Part shown: piece after piece, positions 56,422-64,000 of the stretch
Layout: every line of letters starts with the position of its first letter
Position numbering within the stretch: position 1 is the stretch's first letter
NCBI GenBank assembly: GCA_052174475.1
Contig: JBQMRO010000049.1
Span: 1 to 64,000 of the forward strand
Reading direction: 5' to 3'
DNA from: Arsenophonus sp052174475
Lineage (GTDB): Bacteria; Pseudomonadota; Gammaproteobacteria; Enterobacterales; Enterobacteriaceae
Length of the DNA: 64,000 bases
The notes under the pieces: generated by a model
Databases searched by the model: none
What the model was told of the DNA's origin: nothing
What the model saw: the letters and a program-made list of their open reading frames with translations, nothing else
Position numbers and translations under genes: made by a program

Positions 56422-57369
56422 GTGCCTGATATAAAACTTTTTGCTGGCAATGCTACACCGAAACTTGCTCAACGTGTTGCCAATCGACTTTATACAAGTC
56501 TTGGGGACGCTGCGGTTGGTCGTTTTAATGATGGTGAGGTTAATGTACAAATTAATGAAAATGTCCGTGGTGGTGATATTTTCATCATACAATCAACATG
56601 TGCCCCAACAAATGACAATTTAATAGAGCTTGTTGTCATGGTTGATGCACTACGTCGTGCATCTGCTGCTCGGATCACTGCTGTAATTCCCTATTTTGGT
56701 TATGCACGTCAAGATCGGCGCGTACGTTCAGCGCGTGTACCTATTACAGCTAAAGTAGTAGCCGATTTTCTTTCTAGTGTTGGCGTTGACCGTGTCTTAA
56801 CTGTTGACTTGCATGCTGAGCAAATCCAGGGGTTTTTTGATGTTCCAGTAGATAACGTTTTTGGTAGTCCGATCTTGTTAGAAGATATGCTACAACAAAA
56901 TCTAAACAATCCGATTGTCGTTTCACCAGACATAGGAGGCGTTGTACGTGCCCGCGCCATTGCTAAATTATTAAATGATACCGATATGGCCATTATTGAT
57001 AAACGTCGACCACGAGAAAATGTTTCCCAAGTTATGAACATCATTGGTGATGTGTGTAATCGAGACTGTATATTGATTGATGATATGATAGATACTGGTG
57101 GTACCTTATGTAAGGCTGCTGAAGCACTTAAGGAACGAGGGGCTAAACGAGTTTTTGCTTATGCTACCCATCCCATATTTTCCGGAAATGCTGTTACTAA
57201 TATTAAAGATTCAGTCATTGATGAGGTGGTTGTTTGTGACACTATTCCCTTATCAGCTGAAATCAAACAGCTCAATAAGATTCGTTCTTTAACGCTATCA
57301 GGCATGTTGGCTGAAGCTATTCGCCGAATCAGTAATGAAGAGTCAATCTCAGCGATGTTTGAACACTAA
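56422..57369 (+). CDS. prs: ribose-phosphate pyrophosphokinase
   Basis: Prs makes PRPP from ribose 5-phosphate and ATP for purine, pyrimidine, NAD, histidine and tryptophan synthesis. 315 residues, the same as E. coli, highly conserved. Key sites: RQDRR near 96-100, H131 in TVDLHAEQIQGFF, and the PRPP loop DDMIDTGGT (220-228). It starts with GTG, as the E. coli gene does, with GAGG about 8-10 nt upstream. Last gene of the lolB-ispE-prs run. Its base composition is less AT-biased than that of the surrounding filler, as expected for a strongly conserved gene. Confidence 0.98.
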   Translation: MPDIKLFAGNATPKLAQRVANRLYTSLGDAAVGRFNDGEVNVQINENVRGGDIFIIQSTCAPTNDNLIELVVMVDALRRASAARITAVIPYFGYARQDRRVRSARVPITAKVVADFLSSVGVDRVLTVDLHAEQIQGFFDVPVDNVFGSPILLEDMLQQNLNNPIVVSPDIGGVVRARAIAKLLNDTDMAIIDKRRPRENVSQVMNIIGDVCNRDCILIDDMIDTGGTLCKAAEALKERGAKRVFAYATHPIFSGNAVTNIKDSVIDEVVVCDTIPLSAEIKQLNKIRSLTLSGMLAEAIRRISNEESISAMFEH

Positions 57370-57630
57370 ATAATAACTACGTTTAGTTAAATTTTAATCA
57401 TTACATTTATTAATTTACTTTTACTGAAAACCCTTTAATATTATTATGGTGTCTTATTTACTTCAATACACGTCATCAGCGATGACGTTCATCAAAATTT
57501 CGCAATCATCAATAACGATCAATAACACCTCCATGACTACTCATCATGGAAAAGCCATAACAAAATCATAACACCAATAAACATATTGATTAATCATATT
57601 TCCACTAAATATTCGAGCAGACCTAACTAT

Positions 57631-59765
57631 TTTATCCCGGATAATTATAAATCTTTGGCAGGCACAGTTACACTCTCATGAAAAGATGGTTATATAGGGA
57701 TATAATTGATGGAAAAATATTATGATGATGAATACCCACCTTCAGACAGATAAAAAATCTAAAAATCAGTATCACTTTCAGTCAAAAAAAAAGCTTAATC
57801 TACTATGATTAAGCGTTATAGCATCTTTGAACTTACTGTTACTAAATGGTAAAAACGAAATGATGTTGATCATCGGCAATGTTAAAAAGATTGTTGCTTT
57901 TCTCACAGAGAAATTTGTAGCTACATCTATATTTTAATTGTTCTGGTTTTAAAAATCTTTTATATGTCAGAAAATTAGGTAAATAAATGAACCTTATACC
58001 ACGGAATCTGCTCAGCTAGCTTTTTAATTAGCTGATATAACTGTTGATATTTTGAATCTATTATTTCTTATCAATAACTCTCTAATTGCTTAATTTTATT
58101 AAGCAATAATAACTATTTTCATACTTGCTATCAAAGGTTTCATACTATTTAGCTCCATCCAAGCAAAAGGATGGATTCTTTCTTGATAGTTGGTTCAAGA
58201 AAATAATTAATGTAGTTTTCATTAAAATCTTCAAGAATCTCATTTCTCATATGGGGGTCATGGCAATCACTTTTTTGATTAAAAGTGAGATTTGTTCTTT
58301 TTTTATCCTCCTACTATTTCATGTTTTCTAGCTTTTCTATGTAAAATATAACTCTCCTTTTTTTAAAGGATTCAGAGGAAAATATTTCGTCAACTTCAAT
58401 AATAGCACTTTAGTACACTTAAGTTAGCTCTTGCTACTAAAGCAAGGAAGCAGTGACACCATTTAAATGCTGTTTTAAAAATTAATGTCTTTTTGTTTCG
58501 CTAACTCTCATAAAGTGAAGTTATTCAACATACATCACAAACAACTAAGCTGTTATCCTTGTGATGTAGTTTCTCCAGCAGACTTCTCAAGTAAGATTAT
58601 TAAATTTTTTCTGCGATCGGAGGATTTTATAATAATATCGTTGTAATATTAATGAACATGTGGTGTAGCACTCTCTCCAACGGCAATACATTCATTATGA
58701 CAATAATAGGCATAATAAACTAAATTAGCATATTCAATGTATGAATCCAAATAATCTAGTACATTATTACCGAGCTAACTAATGAAATGCAGCTTTATGT
58801 TGTCAGGAAGGGATAAAAAAGTCTCTTTAATCTATATGACTGTTTTCTTTTTATGCTAACCACTGCAGCAAAAATCCTTCATATAAGATATGAATTTCTA
58901 CAAACAACCTTTGCTAGCATACTCTGAGATTGCAGCTATATTTCCCATCCTTTGCTGATGACGCTGTTCACATGCTCAAGAAGTCATAGTCTTTTTCTTG
59001 CGAAAAACATTCTCTTCCTCTCCATGATCTGCTGGCAGAAAATCCCTATACGGATTCCTGAATCTTCCTGTATTGATCTCTATCTGGTATAAATTGCTGT
59101 TTATGCAAGCACAAGAGAAATTTACATAAAATATGGTAGAAAGAGGACTTAACCTAAGATTATAAAGTATTTATAGCTATACGTCTACTTATCTAGACGT
59201 AGATGTGAAATATCTTCTGCAAATGCTAAACAAGAAACTTCACGACGTTATCTTTTTTTAGATATAGATCACGCAACTAAATAGGTTTTTACCTATCTTT
59301 ATAAGTCCAAGGCCACGATTAATGCTCGATGTTTCTTACCTGATCTTAACAGAGAATGCATCATCACTATCCATCGAGTACTTATACAATGGTAAAGAAT
59401 TTACAGACCGCCTTTTAGGCTATGAAAACATTCAGCTATCGGAAAACAGGAATTTAAGTATTTGTGCACAGAACTTAACATAGAACACTGACTTTAGCTT
59501 ATCGCCCGCCCATTCATACTCAAATGAATAATATGGTCGAGAGATTTAATAGCACATAAGAAAGCTGCAAAGCTATCATTTCAATTCTGCTAAAACCTTG
59601 ATATTAAGATTGCATTGATATATTTTGCTGTGCAATCAGAAATTATTTTAATCAGTATTAAGATAGTAAAACTCTATTACAATCTATGAAAGATTACTTC
59701 TAAGTTAAATTTAGATTATTTAACAAATCACACTTTCTTGTAGAAAGTAACCTATATTAGGGTAA
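57631..59765 (+). mobile_element. IS481-type relic interrupted by an IS1595-type element
   Basis: Left end CCCGGATAATTATAAATC at about 57635, transposase start at 57722 (ATGATGATGAATACCCACC), then LTVTKW-KRNDVD before the insertion. After the nested element: AQEVIVFFLRKTF (58975-59015), YVDVKYL-Q-LNKKLHDVIF (59195-59250), FTDRLLGY (59398) and an LPGCD-free decayed end near 59760. Same arrangement as at 3.65 and 39.8 kb. Confidence 0.67.
57891..58917 (-). mobile_element. IS1595-type relic nested in IS481
   Basis: Ends GATTGTTGCTTTTCTCACAG (left) and CTACAAACAACC (right). The minus-strand DETFF-like core lies near 58380 and the N-terminal half at 58560-58800. About 1.03 kb. A conserved internal AAATTC..ATCTTATATGAAGG inverted repeat near 58890 recurs in other copies. 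Confidence 0.6.
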
Positions 59766-59934
59766 TAATTTTCTAACAAAGGTTAAGGAGCCCGCTAACA
59801 GATATAATTTAATTTACAATTCTATACATAAAGTACTTTTTAAAAAAAGTAGCTTTTATGAAGCTAATCTGATTAATTTATTTTATTATCATAAAATTTA
59901 ATTTTTTATATTCGAGACTTATTAGAAAATATAG

Positions 59935-61250
59935 TGTATGACGAATCAGACTCTGCTCTGATGTGTCATGAATTTGTTTTCCATCCTTAATGGAGATATT
60001 GTTTGCCAAGAGAGTCATTGCAGATTTAATCACCTAAGAGTCGGTTCCTGCTATTCTTATCAGACTGCAACAGCTTAAATAACATTGCAAGATTGTTTTC
60101 TCGAAGCACAATACTTCGGTGCTTCGGTTTCATAGCCTCATTGTCACAAAAGCTAATTTAATCGGATTCATCGCTTTTCTGATGCTAATGCGATCACAGG
60201 AAGCTATAAAATGCCAGCTATTCTTCTCAATCTTTCTCCAGCTTCTTTATTACTACAGAATATGTAGAATGCTTGTTAATAAAGCATCAAAGATTTTATT
60301 AGCGGCATTGTGGCTCTCTGCTAGCTAAATCTCCCGCAGCTCACCCTTAACTTTCGATTCTATGCCTTTAGGAGTGAAGTCAGCACGCTACCTATTTTGT
60401 GTAGCTAATGGAGTTTCTGCTAGATGCTCAGGAATATATTTACTATTGCATTCTAAAATTAAGGACACCTCGTTTTTCGTAATCAGCCTGAAAAGTACGC
60501 TTAAGCAATGCACTTGCAGGCTACTTAAGAATATTCAAATCAGTTTGCTTCTTATTTTTGATAACCATTTTCGACTGCAACGAGCTTCTTACCATCCATG
60601 CAGTGCCGCTGATATAACTAGCAGACAAAGGCGATTAGCTTTTCTTACAAAACGATTCTTACCATCAGGAAAGAAATAAACATAAGTATATCGCTTAAAT
60701 TACATAGGCACCATTATCTATGCTATTCAAACGATTTCTGTTTTAGTTTACTGATAATACTGGAGAGAGTATGTGATTTCATCGAGAATCCCAAGAGCTT
60801 AGTGAAAATTACCGATATGTATGATCTCTTGCTAGAGACCAATAGTAGCAACTCTTTGCCAGTTTTGCACCTTTCAGTTAAGAAGGTAGAAACAAGTTGT
60901 TAACGTATATTCCATTTCTACTGCAATTCCTGGATCTTAGGTATTTTAATTTCAATATGGCTAAATACCCAGTCTATGGTTCGAGATAACAAATAACAAT
61001 TATGGACAACAGTCATATATGATACCCAGCCGTAGACAAAGCGGCGTTGAGTATGTTACTCTAACATAGATTTGAGCTCCATCTCAACAGCGGTGCTCTA
61101 TCATCTACCTGGCACCATTACGGATAAGTTCATACAAGAGATCATGGTAATATCAGATTTCAGGGAAATCTGTATGGAAATGTTTTTATTATATATCATC
61201 AACATCTGATGTTGAAATCATTCACAAAATCAATCAGACAGAGTACGATA
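59935..61250 (-). mobile_element. IS256-type relic, near full length
   Basis: Right to left: LIDFVNDFNIR (61200-61235), a decayed centre around 60550-60800 and a C-terminal end near 59985 where ...TTAAGGATGGAAAACAAATT matches the other copies. Open frames at 60119 and 60362 on the plus strand are shadows. Ends about 100 bp upstream of pth. Confidence 0.72.
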
Positions 61251-61355
61251 GCATCTTCTAAACTCCATGCAATAAAAATGAACATAACTCTCTTCTCGGT
61301 AGTTAGAAAAGGTAAGCTATATTCTTTAATTAAAACCACTAAATAGTGAAAGAAT

Positions 61356-61949
61356 ATGCTAAATAAAATAAAACTAATTGTCGGTCTGGCTAACCCAGAC
61401 TCTAAATATATGCTAACTCGGCATAATGCCGGTGCCTGGTACGTTAAATTATTAGCCAAACAATGTAATCAATTACTAAAAAAAGAAAATAAATTTTTTG
61501 GTTATACTGCTAGTATAAACTTAGCAAACAATAATATTCGCTTACTAATACCGACAACATATATGAATCTCAGTGGGAAATCAGTATTAGCACTAGCTAG
61601 TTTTTATAGCATAAAGCCATCTGAAATTCTTATTTCTCATGATGAATTAGATTTAATGCCAGGAAGCGCTAAAATAAAATTAGGCGGCAACAATGGTGGG
61701 CATAATGGTCTTAAAGATATTCAAAACAAACTTGGCAACAATCCTAATTTTTACCGTTTACGCATAGGTATTGGTCATCCAGGTGATAAAAATAAAGTTG
61801 TCAGTTTTGTGTTAAATAAACCTACTTTACAAGAACAAAAATTAATCGATGACACCATTAATGAAGCAATACGTTGCACACCGATACTGCTTAATGAAGG
61901 GGTTAATAAAGCAGTAAACCAGTTACATACTTTTAAGGCATCTAATTGA
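61356..61949 (+). CDS. pth: peptidyl-tRNA hydrolase
   Basis: Pth recycles peptidyl-tRNA released from stalled ribosomes and is essential in E. coli. 197 residues (194 in E. coli), collinear: KLIVGLANPDSKY, TRHNAGAWYV, FMNLSGK-type PTTYMNLSGKS, HDELDL and GGHNGLKDI. Active-site residues N13, H23, D96 and N117 are all present (N10, H20, D93, N114 in E. coli). There is a weak GAAAG before the ATG. In E. coli ychF follows; here the downstream DNA is an IS256 relic and ychF is not seen. Upstream dauA and ychH, expected between prs and pth, are also gone. Confidence 0.96.
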   Translation: MLNKIKLIVGLANPDSKYMLTRHNAGAWYVKLLAKQCNQLLKKENKFFGYTASINLANNNIRLLIPTTYMNLSGKSVLALASFYSIKPSEILISHDELDLMPGSAKIKLGGNNGGHNGLKDIQNKLGNNPNFYRLRIGIGHPGDKNKVVSFVLNKPTLQEQKLIDDTINEAIRCTPILLNEGVNKAVNQLHTFKASN

Positions 61950-62049
61950 TGCTATATAATATATCTTTAGCAAAATTATATTTACATGCATCATAATCGA
62001 TGAATTCATTTATATTTAGAATTAGCGATACCTGATAAGTTATACTCGT

Positions 62050-63240
62050 TTCTGGTGATCAGATTTTTAGATCTTGGCGTATCCTACTGATAGTAGCTAT
62101 GTGGACGCCCAATCCATTATGGTTATTTATTGCCATAATGAACTATACAAATTCCTATTGGTAATATTGAGATTAAAGTAACTAAGATCAGTGATTGCAG
62201 CAGCAACAAAATTATCCTTCAAGAGCTTCTTGCTACACCTTATCTGAATCGTGCAAAAAAATAGCGAAGAATTGCTACTTATGCCTATACCTGCCAGAGG
62301 GCATATCCATGGCTGATTTCAAAGCTATAAGGAATGCTTCTTGATGAGAAATATATGATCTCTCTGCTAGTGTCATTAGCAGATAAAAACAGTAATAGCT
62401 TGAAGAGCGCAGGCAATAGCGGCTACGTGATTTAAGCGATATGGGTTACGTTTATTTTTTAGCGAAAAGGCATATGCCGTTTTGTTAGGCAAGCTGATCG
62501 TCCTTGCCTGTTGATCATTATCGGTATCATTGCGTACTATTATGGACGTAAGGAACTAGGCTGCAGTCTAAAGTGATTATCAAGACTCATAAGCTAACTG
62601 AGCGGAATTTCTGGATGACCGCGCGAGCGGTATTCTTTAACCATACATTTTCTGAGCTTACTACGGGAAACGGTGCTTTGATTTTTAGAATGTAATAGTA
62701 CAGGTATTCCTGGATGCGTAGCATTAATGTTTTTTTGTATATAAAAACAAACAGCTAGTGTGATGATTCTTTACTTTTCATAGGCATGAAACTGAAAGTT
62801 ATGTATGAAAGAGACTGTGAGGGAGCTTTGGCTAGCAGAGAGCTGCTTTTCCGCTAATAAAACCATTAATGTTTTGTTAGCAAAGTTTTCAGCAAAAACC
62901 CTACAGAGATAAAAAAAACTGAAGAAAGATTGAGAAGAACGGCTGGCATTCTACGATTTTTCGTTAGTGCGCTCAGTGTCAATAAGAACAACGAATCCGA
63001 TTAAGTTAGCTTTTATAACAGCAAAGCTATGAAGCTGATGCGCGAAACGCTATAGTGTTAAAACAATCATTTCAATAGTTTCTCAGTTTTTACCATCTGC
63101 TTAAAAAAGCTGAAAACCGAATAAGTGGGTTTTATCTGCTAACCATGGTAATGGAAACATCTAATTTAAGGATGGAGAATAGATTTATAAAGAATTACGT
63201 AGAACGTAGTCTAATCAACATTCAGCTAGATTTGCTAATA
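62050..63240 (+). mobile_element. IS256-type relic with internal deletion
   Basis: Starts with the usual GATTTTTAGATCTTGGCGTATCC-type end (first 20 bases comparable to other copies), jumps about 200 bp in the N-terminal region (after 62090), then follows the others: NIEIKVTKI near 62170, an ELW-AES helix near 62825-62850 and TTAAGGATGGAGAATAGATT near the end. Confidence 0.72.
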
Positions 63241-63272
63241 ACTAAAAACAAATAAATACTTTTAATATCTAA

Positions 63273-63325
63273 TTCTTCTTATTAATTAAAAAATAATTTT
63301 TTATAAAAATTAATGAAGAGAAGAA
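63273..63325 (-). terminator. AT-rich stem-loop downstream of crr, possible terminator
   Basis: TTCTTCTTATTAATT (63273-63287) can pair imperfectly with AATTAATGAAGAGAAGAA (63308-63325), just beyond the crr stop codon. AT-rich and imperfect, so a weak call. Confidence 0.3.
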
Positions 63326-63332
63326 TAGTAGT

Positions 63333-63842
63333 TTATTTTTTTATCTGCATAATAACGGTATCACCTGCAACAACAGAACCAGTTAATTTAGTTAACTCTT
63401 TTATTTCATCCATATTAGAAATGACCACAGGTGTTAATGTTGATTTTGATTTTTCTTCTAATAACGGAAGATCAAGTTCAAGCACTAAATCGCCTTTTTG
63501 TACTTTTTGCCCTTCCTCTGCTAGGCGGGTAAATCCTTTACCCTTTAACTCAACTGTATCAATACCAAAATGGACGAATAATTCAATATTATTATCTGAT
63601 TTAATAGAAAATGCATGGTTTGTTTTAAATATTTTACCAATAACTCCATCAACTGGAGAAACAATTTTATTACCAGTAGGCTTAATGGCAATGCCATCAC
63701 CAACAACTTTCTCAGAAAAAACAACATCTAGAACATCTTCTATATTAACAATTTCACCTGAAATTGGAGCAACAATATCAATATTACCAATGCTATTTTT
63801 ATCATCTAAAACTAGTAATTTAAGTTTATCAAGTAGACCCAT
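63333..63842 (-). CDS. crr: PTS glucose-specific EIIA component
   Basis: EIIA-Glc passes phosphate from HPr to the glucose-type PTS membrane component and, by phosphorylation state, regulates adenylate cyclase and non-PTS permeases. The 169 residues equal E. coli in length. The phosphorylated histidine H91 (LFVHFGIDTVEL) and its partner H76 (NHAFSI) are intact, as is the IVAPISGEIVNIEDV start. AGGAGA lies before the ATG. It follows ptsI by 53 nt in the standard ptsH-ptsI-crr order. With ptsI reading intact to its stop codon, a working sugar PTS is likely. A long frame on the opposite strand is an antisense shadow. Confidence 0.97.
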   Translation of the reverse strand: MGLLDKLKLLVLDDKNSIGNIDIVAPISGEIVNIEDVLDVVFSEKVVGDGIAIKPTGNKIVSPVDGVIGKIFKTNHAFSIKSDNNIELFVHFGIDTVELKGKGFTRLAEEGQKVQKGDLVLELDLPLLEEKSKSTLTPVVISNMDEIKELTKLTGSVVAGDTVIMQIKK

Positions 63843-63895
63843 GGTCTTCTCCTAATTAATTATTTTCTTATAGGATCAAGAGTTAGTTAATAACT

Positions 63896-64000
63896 TTAAC
63901 AAAGTATTTTTTCTTTAATAAACATTTCAACCAAATCCATCAATTCTTTTGCAGTTGGTTTATTAAGAGCTTGTTCTGCTAATATTTTTGCATCTATGTA
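63896..64000 (-). CDS. ptsI: PTS enzyme I, C-terminal end (partial)
   Basis: The last 34 codons, running off the right edge: DAKILAEQALNKPTAKELMD, then LVEMFIKEKILC and stop, aligning with the C-terminus of E. coli enzyme I (DAKVLAEQALAQPTTDEL, ending EEKTIC). In frame and without stops over the visible part. Enzyme I takes phosphate from phosphoenolpyruvate to HPr, upstream of crr in the relay. Confidence 0.93.
   Translation of the reverse strand, partial: YIDAKILAEQALNKPTAKELMDLVEMFIKEKILC

Noticed and set aside
63313..63855. 180-codon open frame on the plus strand
   Set aside because: It is fully antisense to crr, which has complete enzyme motifs and a good ribosome binding site.

Overview
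The window looks like chromosome from an AT-rich, host-restricted gammaproteobacterial symbiont of the Enterobacterales. Every recognisable protein is closest to enterobacterial orthologues, and local gene order follows Escherichia coli and its relatives. Only about 20% of the 64 kb (roughly 13 kb by my sum) is intact protein-coding sequence. The rest is a graveyard of pseudogenes and decayed insertion sequences. This fits a secondary endosymbiont in mid-reduction; the low coding density resembles what is known of Serratia symbiotica from conifer (Cinara) aphids. That name is an inference, not something the sequence proves.

Layout. 1-7.1 kb: IS481 and IS256 relics around a gloA pseudogene and intact rnt. 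7.6-17 kb: the bioH-gntX-nfuA / feoABC neighbourhood, with nfuA, feoB and feoA intact and gntX, bioH and feoC dead; bioH is split by an IS1595-type element that itself carries an IS256 element. 17-30 kb: two IS256 relics in inverted orientation, maoP and hdfR remnants, then a complete but dead rRNA operon (16S, 23S and 5S all decayed; tRNA-Asp decayed) in which only tRNA-Glu and tRNA-Trp remain intact, followed by murI. 30-37.7 kb: relics and very AT-rich filler. 37.7-44.2 kb: tRNA-Val, murJ, an mdtH pseudogene hit by a composite IS, yceB, tRNA-Ser. 44.3-49.7 kb: relics and filler. 49.7-57.4 kb: the densest part, kdsA, sirB1 pseudogene, prmC, prfA, hemA pseudogene, lolB, ispE, prs. 57.6-64 kb: relics, pth, crr and the 3' end of ptsI.

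Function. The survivors form a minimal housekeeping set: envelope construction (murI, murJ, kdsA, lolB, ispE for isoprenoids), translation (prfA, its methylase prmC, pth, four tRNAs), nucleotide precursor supply (prs), RNA maturation (rnt), Fe-S carriage (nfuA), ferrous iron uptake (feoAB) and sugar PTS signalling (crr, ptsI). Losses include glutamyl-tRNA reductase (hemA, first committed step of C5 haem synthesis), bioH, gloA, mdtH, feoC, gntX, sirB1 and maoP.

Mobile DNA. Four repeat families account for much of the non-coding space: IS256-type (ten relics), IS1595/ISXO2-type (eight or nine), IS481-type (five) and one family of about 1.7-1.9 kb that I could not identify (four copies). Three IS481 relics carry an IS1595-type element at the same internal site. 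I found no intact novel system; the strongest signals are the dead rRNA operon with live tRNAs, the nested insertions and the unidentified repeat. Relic and pseudogene borders are estimates, made by aligning copies with each other or with remembered E. coli proteins by eye.
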